A stretch of DNA of 64,000 bases from Ramlibacter henchirensis (GCF_004682015.1 NZ_SMLM01000003.1:186001-250000); one strand, 5' to 3'. Positions 9,181 to 19,168 are shown, numbered from the stretch's first letter. Numbers and translations are program-made. The notes: a model not told the origin generated them from the sequence alone.

Positions 9181-11163
9181 GTGCAAATCAAGAAGCTGGG
9201 CCGTTATGACCTCGTCCGAGTGCTCGGGAAGGGCGCGATGGGCGTGGTCTACGAAGGCCGCGACCCCAACCTGGACCGCCACGTCGCCATCAAGACCATC
9301 ATGGTCGACGGCCTGGGCACCGCGGCCGCCGCCGAATACGAGGAGCGCTTCCGCATCGAAGCGCGATCGGCCGCGCGCCTGCAGCATCCGAACATCGTCA
9401 CCGTCTACGACTCCGACCGCGACGGCAACACCGCCTTCCTCGTCATGGAGTTCGTCGCCGGCGACGACCTCAAGCAGCTGCTGGACCGGGGCGGCCGCTA
9501 CGCCGTCAACGACGCGCTGCGCCTGATCCACGACCTGCTGGCCGCGCTCGATTTCGCCCACCGGCAGGGCGTGGTCCACCGCGACATCAAGCCGGCCAAC
9601 CTGCTGGTCGAAAGCGGCGGCCGGCTCAAGCTCACCGACTTCGGCGTCGCGCGAATCGCGGGCGAATCCACGCGCACCCAGGGCAGCATGATCGGCACCC
9701 TGAAGTACATGGCGCCCGAGCAGGTGCAAGGCCAGAAGGTGGACGCGCGCGCCGACCTGTTCTCCGCCGCGGTGGTCACGTACCAGCTGCTCACCGGGTC
9801 ACGCCCCTTCGACGGCGACAACGATTTCTCGATCATCCACCAGGTGCTCGGGCACACGCCGGCCGCGCCCACTTCGATCGCGCCGGAGCTGCCTGCGGCG
9901 GTCGATGCCGTCATGGCGCGCGCCCTCGCCAAGAACCGTGACGAGCGCTTCCCCACGGCGGCCGAGTTCTGGCAGGCCTTGCGGGAGGCGTTCCCGGAGC
10001 TGGACCTTCCCGTCATGGCGCCGCCGCAGCAGGGCACGCGCGTGCCCACGATGCCGCCGATGGCGCCGCCGCTGGTCTCCGCTCGCGCCCCGACGCTGCC
10101 CGGCGGCCAGATCACGCAGGAGCTGGAGCTGGAGTACTGGCGCGCCGTGCGCGACTCCACCGATGCGCGCGAACTCGAAGGATTCCTGCTGCGATTCCCC
10201 GAAGGCATCTATGCCGACCTCGCTCGCCGGCGCCTGCAACGGCTGGCTGCGCCCGGCGATCCGGACCTGACCGTGCTGCACGGCATGACACGCGCGGGTC
10301 CGGCGCCGGCGGCTGCCGGCAACGAGGCCACGGCGACAGCGACGGCAACCGTCCCACTGCAGTACGGATCCGACGCGTCCGAGGCCGATCGCGCCTGGCA
10401 GGCCCTGGCCCAGGCGCACGCCACGCTTCCCACGAACCCGGACGCGGGCTACGAGGCCCGGGCTCGACTGGCGAGGGTTGCGGCGCTCCCGAAACCTGCG
10501 CCGATGCCGAGAACGAGGCCTTCGCTGCGCTGGGCCGGCGCCGCCACGGCCGTTGTCAGCGTGGCGCTCCTGGCCGTGCTGCTGTGGACCCGCAGCCCCG
10601 GCGCGGACGCTGGCGCCGCAACTGCGGCAAGCCCCGAGACACCGCCGTCGGCCGCTCCCACTGCAATCGCTGCGCCCGCACCAGCCGCGACCGCACCAGC
10701 CGCGCCCGCCGCAGGCAGCACGATCGTGGGCACCGCACGGGCACCGGCAACCCCCGCGCTCGCACCGGCTTCCGCCGTTCGAACCGTGTCGGCTGCAGCG
10801 GTCCGTCCGGCGTCCTCGCCTGTTCCCGCCGTGGCAGCCACTCCCGCCACCACCGCAACTGCGCGGCGTGCCGGCACAGCCCCGACATCGGCGCCCGCGC
10901 CGACCTCGGCCGCCGCACCCGCACCCGCAACCCCCGCGGAGGAGCAGCACGCCCGCGCCGACGAGCCCAGGGTCGCGCAGAGCGGCGGCCCCCGGGCCCA
11001 GCACCTGGTGCCGCCTTCGGAAACCTGCAAGGACAAGATCTTCGTGCTGAAGGAGTTCTGCCTGCAGAACGAGTGCGCCAAGCCCGGCTACCAGAACTTC
11101 CCGGCCTGCGTGCGGCTGAAGGAAGAAGCGCGGCTGCGGGACGAGAGCCGCGTGCGCAACTAG
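9181..11163 (+). CDS. Membrane-anchored Ser/Thr protein kinase
   Basis: Hanks-type kinase of 660 residues. The N-terminal catalytic domain (about 7-265) has the glycine loop GKGAMGVVYEG, ATP-binding Lys38, catalytic HRDIKPAN (Asp135), DFG at 153-155 and APE at 178-180. A linker leads to one transmembrane segment (about 451-470) and a long Ala/Pro/Thr-rich stretch. The last 45 residues hold four cysteines in a spaced pattern around ETCKDKIF and NECAKPGY, probably a disulfide-bonded extracytoplasmic module. The start is GTG with a weak ribosome-binding site. It lies 23 bases after the FHA-cyclase gene, its likely partner. Confidence 0.93.
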   Translation: MQIKKLGRYDLVRVLGKGAMGVVYEGRDPNLDRHVAIKTIMVDGLGTAAAAEYEERFRIEARSAARLQHPNIVTVYDSDRDGNTAFLVMEFVAGDDLKQLLDRGGRYAVNDALRLIHDLLAALDFAHRQGVVHRDIKPANLLVESGGRLKLTDFGVARIAGESTRTQGSMIGTLKYMAPEQVQGQKVDARADLFSAAVVTYQLLTGSRPFDGDNDFSIIHQVLGHTPAAPTSIAPELPAAVDAVMARALAKNRDERFPTAAEFWQALREAFPELDLPVMAPPQQGTRVPTMPPMAPPLVSARAPTLPGGQITQELELEYWRAVRDSTDARELEGFLLRFPEGIYADLARRRLQRLAAPGDPDLTVLHGMTRAGPAPAAAGNEATATATATVPLQYGSDASEADRAWQALAQAHATLPTNPDAGYEARARLARVAALPKPAPMPRTRPSLRWAGAATAVVSVALLAVLLWTRSPGADAGAATAASPETPPSAAPTAIAAPAPAATAPAAPAAGSTIVGTARAPATPALAPASAVRTVSAAAVRPASSPVPAVAATPATTATARRAGTAPTSAPAPTSAAAPAPATPAEEQHARADEPRVAQSGGPRAQHLVPPSETCKDKIFVLKEFCLQNECAKPGYQNFPACVRLKEEARLRDESRVRN

Positions 11164-11176
11164 CGCCGCCCGGCGC

Positions 11177-11737
11177 TCAGCTGACCTCGAGGTTGTGCAC
11201 GGCGTGGCGCCCGCGCCGCCGGTCTTCGAAGTAGCACAGCAGCGTCTCGCGCACGGTCTTGAAGGCGATCTCCTCCCAGGGGATCTCGTCTTCGCCGAAC
11301 AGCCGCGCTTCGATGGTCTCGTGCCCCGGCGCGAACTGGTCGCTCAGCAGGCGCGCGCGGTAGAACAGGTGCACCTGGCCGACCCGGGGCACGCTGATCA
11401 CGCTGACCAGGTCCTCCATTTCCACCTGCGCGCCGGACTCCTCATCGGTTTCCCGCGCCGCGCCTTGCTTCGTGGTCTCGCCCAGCTCCATGAAGCCCGC
11501 AGGCAGCGTCCATTTGCCCCAGCGCGGCTCGATGTTGCGCTTGCACAGCAGCACCTTGTCGCCCCAGTAGGGCACGGTGCCGACCACGTTGAGCGGGTTC
11601 TCGTAATGGATGGTTCCGCACGCCGGACACACGGCCCGCTCGCGCGTGTCGCCGTCGTCGGGCACGCGGTAGACCACCGCCTGCCCGCAGTTTCGGCAAT
11701 GCTTGATCGGGGTGCGGAAAGGCGGCACGGTGGACAC
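11177..11737 (-). CDS. NUDIX hydrolase with zinc ribbon
   Basis: Predicted nucleoside-diphosphate-linked hydrolase, about 186 residues. An N-terminal zinc ribbon (HCRNCG and later CPACG) precedes a complete Nudix box, GFMELGETTKQGAARETDEE, with the following SG. The layout resembles NADH pyrophosphatase-like NUDIX proteins but lacks the full NudC N-domain. The start is GTG at 11737, with GTG at 11728 as an alternative. It is downstream of the TRAP-gentisate operon but separated by a hairpin, so it is perhaps only partly cotranscribed. Substrate unknown. Confidence 0.88.
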   Translation of the reverse strand: MSTVPPFRTPIKHCRNCGQAVVYRVPDDGDTRERAVCPACGTIHYENPLNVVGTVPYWGDKVLLCKRNIEPRWGKWTLPAGFMELGETTKQGAARETDEESGAQVEMEDLVSVISVPRVGQVHLFYRARLLSDQFAPGHETIEARLFGEDEIPWEEIAFKTVRETLLCYFEDRRRGRHAVHNLEVS

Positions 11738-11739
11738 GG

Positions 11740-11763
11740 AAAGGGCTCCCGAGGGAGCCCTTT
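11740..11763. terminator. Symmetrical hairpin between the TRAP operon and the NUDIX gene
   Basis: A 10-bp perfect stem (AAAGGGCTCC with GGAGCCCTTT) closes a 4-base loop. It lies 22 bases past the stop of the binding-protein gene and could terminate the minus-strand operon. The T tracts on either side are short, so readthrough into the NUDIX gene is likely. Confidence 0.6.
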
Positions 11764-11784
11764 GGACGGGAACGCGAAGGAAGT

Positions 11785-12858
11785 TTAAGCCTTCTTGCCG
11801 CCGGCGGCCGCGGGGGTGGACTTGCCGTGCTTCTCGATCAGCGACTTGGCGGTGTCGAGCAGCTTCTTGCCGTCGAAGCCTCGCTTGTTCATGTCCTCCA
11901 CCCACTCGACTTCGACGAGGCGAGCCTTGCGCTTGAACTCCTGCGCGTCGGCGGCGGAAATCGTGTGGATCGTGTTCTTGCGATCCACCGCGGTCTTGCG
12001 GCCGACGGCGTCGTTGCCCTGCTGCACCTTGCCCAGCCAGGCGGAGGTCTCCAGGCCGGAGTTGGCGTCGATCACCTTCTTCAGGTCGGGCGCGAGCGAG
12101 TTGTACTTGGCCTTGTTCATCGCCATGACGAACGTAGTGGTGTACAGCGCGCCGCCTGCCGGATCGAACTCGCTGTGGAACTTCGTGAGCTCGTCCACCT
12201 TGACCGAGGGCACGACCTCCCACGGGATGACGCAGCCGTCGATGGTGCCCTTGGACAGCGCGTCCGGGATCTGCGGCAGCGGCATGCCGACCGGCGTGGC
12301 GCCCAGGAAGCCGAGCATCTTCGTGATCTGACGAGTGGGGCCGCGCACCTTCAAGCCGCGCAGGTCGTCGGCTGTCTTGATGAGCTTGTTCTTCGTGTGG
12401 AACATGCCCGGCCCGTGCACCTGCAGCGCGAGCACCTGCGTGTCCTTGAACTCGTCCTGCGCGACCGTCTGCACGTACTCCCAGTACGCCTTCGAAGTCG
12501 CCTCGGCGTTGTTCATCATGAACGGCAGCTCGAACACCTCGATGCGCGGGAAGCGGCCGGCGGTGTTGCCGGGCAGCGTCCACACGACGTCGACGACGCC
12601 GTCCTTGGCCTGGTCGTACAGCTGCACGGGCGTGCCGCCCAGCTGCATCGCGGGGTAGCCCTCGAACTTGATGCGGCCGCCGGAGTCCTTCTCCACCTTT
12701 TCCATCCACGCCTTGTGCATGGTCAGCCAGACGTTGGACTGGGGCGCCATGAAGGTGTGGAACTTCAGTGTCACCGCCTGCTGCGCCAGCCCGCTGAGGC
12801 CGGGCGCGCCGAGCGCCACCGCCGCGGTGGACTTCAGGAGCGTGCGTCGCTGGATCAT
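11785..12858 (-). CDS. TRAP transporter substrate-binding protein (DctP type)
   Basis: Periplasmic solute receptor of a TRAP transporter, 357 residues. The N-terminus MIQRRTLLKSTAAVAL has a twin-arginine-like signal. The DctP fold is recognised by VRGPTRQITKML and the segment GTIDGCVIPWEV, which usually holds ligand-contacting residues, including the arginine that grips carboxylates. It is the last gene of the minus-strand operon after DctQ and DctM. Because the operon encodes 3-hydroxybenzoate and gentisate enzymes, an aromatic carboxylate is the inferred ligand. Confidence 0.93.
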   Translation of the reverse strand: MIQRRTLLKSTAAVALGAPGLSGLAQQAVTLKFHTFMAPQSNVWLTMHKAWMEKVEKDSGGRIKFEGYPAMQLGGTPVQLYDQAKDGVVDVVWTLPGNTAGRFPRIEVFELPFMMNNAEATSKAYWEYVQTVAQDEFKDTQVLALQVHGPGMFHTKNKLIKTADDLRGLKVRGPTRQITKMLGFLGATPVGMPLPQIPDALSKGTIDGCVIPWEVVPSVKVDELTKFHSEFDPAGGALYTTTFVMAMNKAKYNSLAPDLKKVIDANSGLETSAWLGKVQQGNDAVGRKTAVDRKNTIHTISAADAQEFKRKARLVEVEWVEDMNKRGFDGKKLLDTAKSLIEKHGKSTPAAAGGKKA

Positions 12859-12893
12859 TTCGAATCTCCTACGGAATGCATGAACTTAACTGC

Positions 12894-12919
12894 AGCCCTG
12901 TGGCGCGCGCCACGGGGCT
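12894..12919. promoter_or_regulatory. Intercistronic hairpin between dctM and dctP genes
   Basis: A GC-rich stem pairs AGCCCTGTGGCGC with GCGCCACGGGGCT with one wobble pair. It lies in the 66-base gap between the permease and binding-protein genes. Such hairpins often stabilise transcript ends so the receptor is made in excess, but that is inferred. Confidence 0.4.
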
Positions 12920-12924
12920 TTCCC

Positions 12925-14244
12925 TCAACTGATGAACCCCACCAGCCACAACGGGATGATCGGGAAGAACAGGAACAGCATCGTTCGCAGCACGTCGCTG
13001 ATCAGGAAGGGCATGACGCCGCGGTAGGTCTCGCCCATCGGGACGTCCTTTGCGAGGCCGTTGACGATGTAGACGTTCAGTCCCACCGGCGGCGCGATCA
13101 GGCCGAAGCCCACCGTCATCAGCACCACAATGCCGAACCAGATGGCGACCGATTCGCGCGGCATGCCGAAGTCCAGCCCCATGATGATCGGGAAGAAGAT
13201 GGGGATCGTGAGCAGCAGCATCGACAACTCGTCCATCACGGCGCCGAGCACCACGTAGAACAGCAGGATGGCCACCACCACCAGCAGCGGCGCGACGCCC
13301 CAGCTGCCCACCACCTGCGCCAGTTGATTGGGCACCTGCGTCAGGGCCAGCGCCGCGTTCATCAGGTCCGCCCCGAGGAAGATCAGGAAGATCATGGCGG
13401 CGCTCACGGCGGTGCCGTAGAAGCATTCCTTGAACTTCTTCAGCGTCATCTCGCCCTTCAGCAGCGCCGTCAGGAACGTGGTGGAGGCGCCGACGGCCGC
13501 GCCCTCGGTGGGCGTGAAGAAGCCCCCATAGATGCCGCCGAACACCAGCAGGAAGATGATGGCGATCGGCACGATGCCCATCAGCGCGCGCAGCGTCATC
13601 GGCGGCGGCGCCTCCTCCACCTCGGGTGCATGGCCGGGGACCAGGCGCACATAGAGGCCGACTGCAATCATGTAGCCGATCATCGCGATGATGCCGGGCA
13701 CGATGGCCGCGGCGAACAGCTTGCTGATGTTCTGCTCGGTCAGGATCGCGTAGATCACCAGCACGATCGAAGGCGGAAGCTGGATGCCCAGGGTGCCGCC
13801 GGCAGCCAGCGTCCCGGTGGCGAGCCGCCCCGAATAGCCGTGGCGCCGCATCTCCGGCAGCGCGACGCTGGTGATCGTGGCGGCCGTCGCCACCGAGGAG
13901 CCGCTGATCGCGCCGAAGGCCGCGCAGGCCAGCAGCGACGCCATCGCCAGTCCGCCCTTCATGCGTCCCATCACCGCCGCCGCGAACTCGAACAGCGACT
14001 TGCTGATGCCGCCCTTGGTGGCGAAGTGCCCCATCAGGATGAACAGAGGGATCACCGACAGGTCGTAGCTCGCGAAGCGCGCGAAGGCCTGCGTGTTCAG
14101 GAAGAAGGAGAACGGCGCCCAACCGGTCTGCATCACGTAGCCGATGGCGCCCGCGGCGAACATGCTCACCGCGATCGGGATGCGCACGGCCATGCAGGCC
14201 AGCATGATCCCGAAGATCAGGGCGGTCAGGGCCAGCGGCGTCAT
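12925..14244 (-). CDS. TRAP transporter large permease (DctM type)
   Basis: Large membrane subunit that couples sodium entry to solute import, 439 residues with about a dozen hydrophobic segments. Typical DctM sequences include GAISGSSVATAATI and GTLGIQLPPSIVLVIY. The start is the ATG at 14244, overlapping the small-permease stop as ATGA. A longer upstream reading is non-homologous and was rejected. It works with the adjacent DctQ and DctP proteins. Confidence 0.95.
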   Translation of the reverse strand: MTPLALTALIFGIMLACMAVRIPIAVSMFAAGAIGYVMQTGWAPFSFFLNTQAFARFASYDLSVIPLFILMGHFATKGGISKSLFEFAAAVMGRMKGGLAMASLLACAAFGAISGSSVATAATITSVALPEMRRHGYSGRLATGTLAAGGTLGIQLPPSIVLVIYAILTEQNISKLFAAAIVPGIIAMIGYMIAVGLYVRLVPGHAPEVEEAPPPMTLRALMGIVPIAIIFLLVFGGIYGGFFTPTEGAAVGASTTFLTALLKGEMTLKKFKECFYGTAVSAAMIFLIFLGADLMNAALALTQVPNQLAQVVGSWGVAPLLVVVAILLFYVVLGAVMDELSMLLLTIPIFFPIIMGLDFGMPRESVAIWFGIVVLMTVGFGLIAPPVGLNVYIVNGLAKDVPMGETYRGVMPFLISDVLRTMLFLFFPIIPLWLVGFIS

Positions 14245-14750
14245 TGCACGGCCTCCTGGGCGGCCGCCACCGGGTCCTCGGGCTTCGTGCCTCCGAAGCC
14301 GAACACCGCCTGCCACAGTCCGATCAGCGCGCTCAGCGCGAAGGCCGGCACCATGAACGCATAGACCACCCACTCGGGGAAGCCCATGATCTGCGTCTCC
14401 GAGTTCGACTGCCAGACGTTGATGCCGCCCAGCGTGCTGCGCCAGGCGAGCAACGCGAACACCACGAACAGCAGCAGCGCGCCGATGCGATCGAACTTGT
14501 CGTTCACGCGTTCAGGCAGACTCGCGGTGAAGAAGTCGACGATGATGTTCCCGCGGCGGATCTGGCACAGGGGCATGAACAGCGCGATCGCCGCGCCGGC
14601 CGCCACCCCCGTGAGTTCGAAGGCCCCCACGATGGAGTGCCCCGTGGTGTTGCGGCCGATCAGGCTGGCGCACGTCATCAGCGTGATGCCCGTCAGCAGC
14701 ACGCCGGCCAGGATGGCGCACAGCTTGGCCAGGGATTCCAGAACGCGCAA
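14241..14750 (-). CDS. TRAP transporter small permease (DctQ type)
   Basis: Small four-helix membrane subunit of the TRAP transporter, 169 residues, with hydrophobic segments near 10-32, 45-65, 88-106 and 125-150. The start is TTG at 14750, supported by AAGGAG 8 bases upstream. It is translationally coupled to the large permease by a 4-base overlap. Confidence 0.9.
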   Translation of the reverse strand: MRVLESLAKLCAILAGVLLTGITLMTCASLIGRNTTGHSIVGAFELTGVAAGAAIALFMPLCQIRRGNIIVDFFTASLPERVNDKFDRIGALLLFVVFALLAWRSTLGGINVWQSNSETQIMGFPEWVVYAFMVPAFALSALIGLWQAVFGFGGTKPEDPVAAAQEAVQ

Positions 14751-14828
14751 GGGCAGGCTCCTTCTTGTTGTTCGCCGCGCCGCCGCGGCATGCGAGCGCG
14801 ATTATGGTCGGGCCGCCCGACCCGCGGC

Positions 14829-15524
14829 TCAGCCGATGCGCACGCGCAGCTCGCCCAACCCCGCCACGCTGCCCACCAGCGTGTCGCCGGACGACACCGC
14901 AGCCACACCCTCGGGCGTGCCGGTGAAGATCAGGTCCCCGGGCGCCAGCGCCCACGCGGCCGAGAGGTGCTCGATGGTTTCGCCGATGTTCCAGATCAGC
15001 TTGGAGACGTTGGTGCGCTGGCGGTCCTGGCCGTTGACCTGCAGCCAGATCTCGGCCTTCGTGACGTCGCCGGCCTGCGCCGCCGGCGTGATCGGGCCGA
15101 TCGGGCCGGACTGGTCGAAGCCCTTGCCGATGTCCCAGGGCCGCCCCTGCTTCTTCATCTCGCCCTGCAGGTCGCGGCGCGTCATGTCCAGGCCCACCGC
15201 GTAGCCGAAGATGTGCTTGTGCGCGTCGGCCGCCTTGATGTTGCGGCCGCCGGTGCCGATGGCCACCACCAGTTCGATCTCGTGGTGCAGGCTCTTGGTG
15301 AGGGTGGGATAGGGGATGGTGCCCGTCTCGCCTTGCGCTACGGGCACGATGGCATCGGCCGGCTTGAGGAAGAAGAAGGGCGGCTCGCGGCCGGTGAAAC
15401 CCATCTCCTTGGCGTGTTCCTCGTAGTTGCGGCCCACGCAGTAGACGCGGTGGATGGGGAAGCGCTCGCCGCGGCCCACGACGGGAACCGAGGGTGTGGC
15501 CGGGGGATTGAAGACGTAGCTCAT
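14829..15524 (-). CDS. Fumarylpyruvate hydrolase (FAH family)
   Basis: Predicted hydrolase of the fumarylacetoacetate hydrolase superfamily, 231 residues. In the gentisate pathway the NagK-type member splits fumarylpyruvate into fumarate and pyruvate. Metal-binding acidic residues are visible in HHEIELVV (Glu82, Glu84) and downstream VGLDMTRRD. The ATG overlaps the stop of the gentisate dioxygenase gene as ATGA, so they are coupled. The pathway assignment rests on this context, since FAH-family enzymes have several substrates. Confidence 0.9.
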   Translation of the reverse strand: MSYVFNPPATPSVPVVGRGERFPIHRVYCVGRNYEEHAKEMGFTGREPPFFFLKPADAIVPVAQGETGTIPYPTLTKSLHHEIELVVAIGTGGRNIKAADAHKHIFGYAVGLDMTRRDLQGEMKKQGRPWDIGKGFDQSGPIGPITPAAQAGDVTKAEIWLQVNGQDRQRTNVSKLIWNIGETIEHLSAAWALAPGDLIFTGTPEGVAAVSSGDTLVGSVAGLGELRVRIG

Positions 15525-16579
15525 GTCAACCTTTCTTCCTTGAGGAGGCCCAGCGCCCGGTGAACGGGCCGGTCCGAAAAACTGAACAGCATGCAGCCGC
15601 CGGCCGAGGAGAGCCGGGCAGTGTGCCACGAGGGAATCACGAAATGGTCGCGCGGCGCGAAGTCGAAGCGCCAGCGCTTGTCGCCCGATTCGACCTCCAC
15701 CGAGCCCGAGCCTTCGACCACGCTGTACACCGCGCCGTCCGTCTGGCGCCAGCCCTTGCCCGAGAAGCCGGCGGGCAGCTTCTGCATGAAGGTCGCCATC
15801 GTCGGCATGGGGTAGCCGCCGGTGAGCGGGTTGACGTAGCGCAGCTTCACGCCGTCCCATTCGTCGACGGGCGCATCGCGTTCAAGGCGCTCCAGTGCTT
15901 CACGGCTGCGCTCGTACGGATAGCTGAAGATGGGCGACGTGACTCCGAACGGCGCGTCATGCCGCACGGGAACCATGTTGTGGCCGTACCGCGCCATGCT
16001 GGTGCCCTCGGTCCGCGTGACCTGCTGCGAACGCGCGGTGCCGTTCTCGGCGAAGCCCGCATCGAAGAAGCGAACCATCGGGATGTCCAGGCCGTCGAGC
16101 CACACCACGGGCCCGCTCGCGTCGCTGCCGTGGTCATGGAAGGTCCAGCTCGGCGTGATGATGAAGTCCCCCGGCCGCATCGTCGTGCGCTCGCCGTCGA
16201 CGGCGGTGTAGGCGCCGCTGCCTTCGACGATGAAGCGCAGCGCGCTCTGGCTGTGGCGGTGGCTGGGCGCGACTTCGCCCGGCAATATCAGCTGCAGCCC
16301 CGCGTAGAGCGACTGCGTGATGGCCGACTGGCCCCGCAGCGCCGGGTTCTCCAGGATCAGCACGCGGCGCACGGCTTCCTCGGCCGTGATGGCTTCGCCC
16401 GCACGCATGAGGAACGGCCGCACCTCGTCGTATTTCCAGTGCGCGGGCACGCAAGGCGTCGCGGGCCGCGGCGGCACCAGCGCATGCAGCACCTCCCACA
16501 GCGGCGTGAGGTGGTGCGGGTCCATGTCTCGGTACAGCTGCTGGCGCACCAGCAGCGAGTTGTCCGGAGCGTTCATCAC
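15521..16579 (-). CDS. Gentisate 1,2-dioxygenase
   Basis: Bicupin iron dioxygenase that opens the gentisate ring to maleylpyruvate, 352 residues, normal for the family. The first cupin holds the likely iron ligands His107 and His109 in [13 protein letters not shown] and His148 in PSWTFHDHG. The second cupin lies around 270-340. The next gene upstream is an FAD oxidoreductase, and the operon begins with a hydroxylase that would supply gentisate. Confidence 0.94.
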   Translation of the reverse strand: MMNAPDNSLLVRQQLYRDMDPHHLTPLWEVLHALVPPRPATPCVPAHWKYDEVRPFLMRAGEAITAEEAVRRVLILENPALRGQSAITQSLYAGLQLILPGEVAPSHRHSQSALRFIVEGSGAYTAVDGERTTMRPGDFIITPSWTFHDHGSDASGPVVWLDGLDIPMVRFFDAGFAENGTARSQQVTRTEGTSMARYGHNMVPVRHDAPFGVTSPIFSYPYERSREALERLERDAPVDEWDGVKLRYVNPLTGGYPMPTMATFMQKLPAGFSGKGWRQTDGAVYSVVEGSGSVEVESGDKRWRFDFAPRDHFVIPSWHTARLSSAGGCMLFSFSDRPVHRALGLLKEERLT

Positions 16580-16596
16580 GGTCTCCTTGGCAGCGT

Positions 16597-17940
16597 TCAG
16601 TCCTCGTGCCCCAGCCAGGCGCCTTGCGCCTCCAGCCGGGACTGCAGTTCAGCGGTGTCCACGTCGGCAGCCGCCGTTGCGCCCCGCAGCGACAGCGCCG
16701 CTGCGCAACCCGCGGCCTGGCCCATCACGAAACACGCGCCGGTGACCCGGGCGGCCGATTGCGCCTCGTGCGTCATCGAAGCGCAGCGGCCTGTGATCCA
16801 CAGGTTGGCGACGCCCTCCGGAACGATCATGCGGTAGGGCAGGTGGTTGAAGCCGCGGCTTTGCGGAATCTTCGGCCAGCGGAACTCGACGTCGCCCTTG
16901 AGGTGCAGCTCCAGCGGCCAGCCGTTGACGCCGATGGTGTCCTCGAAGCTCGCGCAGTCCAGCACGTCGGACTCGGTGAGCTGGTACAGCCCGCGCACCC
17001 GCCGGGTCTCGCGGATCCCCACCTGCGGCGCGATGTCGACGATGTAGGAGCGCTCGAAACCCGGCACCTCGCGCAGGAACCCGGCCACGCCCGCGATCTG
17101 CCGGCGGCCCAGCACCTCGGCCTGCGTCAGTTCGTCCGCATCCGTGCCGTCCAGTGCGTTGCCCTGCGCGTTGGCCAGCTGCGTGAGATTGACGCGCCAC
17201 TCGATGCCGCTCTTCTGCGGCCGCACGATCGGCGTCTTGCGAGGGAAGCGATGCCGCCCCTCGGCTTCGGCGCGCAGCATCAGCCCGGGGATCACTTCCC
17301 ACGCCGGGCCGGCACGCTGCGGGTCCACGCCGTTGATGCGGAACATGGTGGAGGGGTAGAGGAAGTTGCCCGCGCCGTCGCCCTTCTCGTACGGAACACC
17401 GGCCCAGGCCGCGAGGTCGCCGTCGCCCGACGCGTCGATGAAGGCGCGGCCCACGATCGCGCGGCGGCCGGACTTGGTCTCGACCAGCAGCGCCGAGATG
17501 CGGTCCCGCGAGGCCATCACCACGCCCGCGCCCAGCGCATGGAACAGCAGCTTCACGCCCGCCGTCGTCATCAGCTCGTCGGCCGCGATCTTGTACGCCG
17601 CCGTGTCGTAGGCCTGCGCGACCGTCTTGCCGAACAGCGCATGCGGCGTGTTCAGTCCACCCAGCCGGTCGATGCGTTCCAGCAGCTCGGTGGCCACGCC
17701 GTGCACGACGCGCCGGATCTCTCCGTGCACGTTGGCGTGCAGGCCGCAGAAGTTGGTGACGCCGGCAGCCGTGCCCATCCCGCCGAGGAAGCCGTAGCGC
17801 TCCACCAGCAGCGTGCTGCAGCCTGATTTCGCCGCGGCGACGGCGGCCGCCATGCCCGCCGGTCCGCCACCGAGCACGACGACGTCGTACTCGCCGTAGA
17901 CCTCGGTCTGGCGCGCGGGTTCGGTCAGCGTGGGGGCCAT
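16597..17940 (-). CDS. FAD-dependent oxidoreductase of unknown role in the gentisate operon
   Basis: 447 residues with an N-terminal dinucleotide-binding motif [17 protein letters not shown], a conserved [12 protein letters not shown] segment and a C-terminal [18 protein letters not shown], the pattern of the FAD-dependent oxidoreductase family PF12831. It lies inside the 3-hydroxybenzoate/gentisate operon with 1-17 base gaps on both sides, so it should act with that pathway. Known gentisate operons do not need such an enzyme. It might recycle an off-pathway product or act on a precursor, but nothing in the sequence decides this. Confidence 0.85.
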   Translation of the reverse strand: MAPTLTEPARQTEVYGEYDVVVLGGGPAGMAAAVAAAKSGCSTLLVERYGFLGGMGTAAGVTNFCGLHANVHGEIRRVVHGVATELLERIDRLGGLNTPHALFGKTVAQAYDTAAYKIAADELMTTAGVKLLFHALGAGVVMASRDRISALLVETKSGRRAIVGRAFIDASGDGDLAAWAGVPYEKGDGAGNFLYPSTMFRINGVDPQRAGPAWEVIPGLMLRAEAEGRHRFPRKTPIVRPQKSGIEWRVNLTQLANAQGNALDGTDADELTQAEVLGRRQIAGVAGFLREVPGFERSYIVDIAPQVGIRETRRVRGLYQLTESDVLDCASFEDTIGVNGWPLELHLKGDVEFRWPKIPQSRGFNHLPYRMIVPEGVANLWITGRCASMTHEAQSAARVTGACFVMGQAAGCAAALSLRGATAAADVDTAELQSRLEAQGAWLGHED

Positions 17941-17941
17941 G

Positions 17942-19135
17942 TCAGGTGAACAGCCGTTGCGGGTCGATGCCCTCGTACATCCACTTCAGGCCGGCGAAGC
18001 CTGCCGATTCCTGCCCGCTCTGGAACATGCGGTTGCGCAGTTCGCGGGCCACGCCGCTGGCGTGGTAGATGTCGCCGTAGAAGCGGGAGGTGAGCTGCAC
18101 GCGCCCGGTGCGCAGGTAGCGAGCCTGCTGGTAAAGCAGGAACGCCTGTTCGAACTGCCCACCGGTGTGCCGCAGCGCCGCGCCGAGCACCACCGCGTCC
18201 TCGATCGCCTGGCCCGCGCCCTGGGCGAGGTACTGCAGCATGGGATGGGCCGCGTCGCCCAGCAGCGTCATGCGGCCGCGGGTCCAGTTGCTCACCGGCT
18301 CGCGGTCGCACAGCACCCACATCTTCCAGGTCTCGATCTTGCCGAGCAGCTCGCGCACCTGCGGCACCGCCTGGGCGAACCGCTCGTTCAGTTCGGCCGT
18401 GTCGCCGAAGGTGTTCCAGCCTTCGTCGTACTTGTTGCTGTGGAAAACGGCGACCAGGTTGAACAGCTCGCCGCGCCGCAGCGGGTAGGTCACCAGGTGC
18501 GTCTTCTCGCCGCCCCACAGCAGCACGTCGTCGTTCCACAGGTGCCGCGGCACGTCCTCTCGCTTGAGCACCGCGCGGTAGGCGATGTGGCCCGACACGC
18601 GCGGCTTGCCATCGCCGACGATCGATTCGCGCACGCGGCTCCACAGGCCGTCGGCGCCGATCAGCGCGGCGCCTTCGACCACTTCGCCGCCCGAGAGCGT
18701 CACGCGCACGCCGGCGCCGTCCTGCTCGAAAGCCTCGACCTTGGAAGCGGTGCGCAGCGTCACGCCCGGAAGCGCCCGCACGGCATCCAGGAAGACCTGG
18801 TGCAGATCGGCACGGTAGATCACGCCATACGGGAAGCCGTAAGCCGCACGCGCCGTGTCGCCCAGCGGCACGCGCACGACCTTCTCGCCGGTGCGCACGT
18901 CGTTCATGCCCAGCCCCGGCGGGAAGTACGCGACCCGGTTCACCGCTTCGGTGAGGCCCAGGTACTCGAACATGCGGAAGATGTTCGGCCCGAGCTGGAT
19001 GCCGGCGCCGATCTCGCCGAAGGCGGACGACTGTTCCAGCACGGTGACCGGCAGGCCCTGGCGCGCCAGCACATAGGCCGCCGCGAGGCCGCCGATGCCG
19101 CCGCCGGCCACGAGCACGGATGAAGAGGAGGGCAT
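17942..19135 (-). CDS. 3-hydroxybenzoate 6-hydroxylase-like FAD monooxygenase
   Basis: Single-component flavin monooxygenase, 397 residues. It has the FAD-binding motif VAGGGIGGLAAAYVLAR at the N-terminus and GDAAHPMLQYLAQGAGQAIEDA near residue 295. Similarity to the salicylate/3-hydroxybenzoate 6-hydroxylase group, and the gentisate enzymes encoded next, support conversion of 3-hydroxybenzoate to gentisate using NAD(P)H and oxygen. It is the first gene of the minus-strand operon, divergent from a MarR-type regulator. Salicylate 5-hydroxylation normally uses a different enzyme class, so salicylate is a less likely substrate. Confidence 0.88.
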   Translation of the reverse strand: MPSSSSVLVAGGGIGGLAAAYVLARQGLPVTVLEQSSAFGEIGAGIQLGPNIFRMFEYLGLTEAVNRVAYFPPGLGMNDVRTGEKVVRVPLGDTARAAYGFPYGVIYRADLHQVFLDAVRALPGVTLRTASKVEAFEQDGAGVRVTLSGGEVVEGAALIGADGLWSRVRESIVGDGKPRVSGHIAYRAVLKREDVPRHLWNDDVLLWGGEKTHLVTYPLRRGELFNLVAVFHSNKYDEGWNTFGDTAELNERFAQAVPQVRELLGKIETWKMWVLCDREPVSNWTRGRMTLLGDAAHPMLQYLAQGAGQAIEDAVVLGAALRHTGGQFEQAFLLYQQARYLRTGRVQLTSRFYGDIYHASGVARELRNRMFQSGQESAGFAGLKWMYEGIDPQRLFT

Positions 19136-19168
19136 GGTGATTGCTGAGGTGAGCCGCCTGCGGCAAAG

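Noticed and set aside
10620..10960. Possible tandem DNA repeat in the Ala/Pro-rich part of the kinase gene
   Set aside because: It is codon-level low complexity from an Ala/Pro/Thr linker, not a regular DNA repeat unit.
11827..14364. 845-codon plus-strand frame opposite the TRAP genes
   Set aside because: It mirrors clear TRAP receptor and permease genes, and its His/Arg-rich composition is typical of antisense frames.
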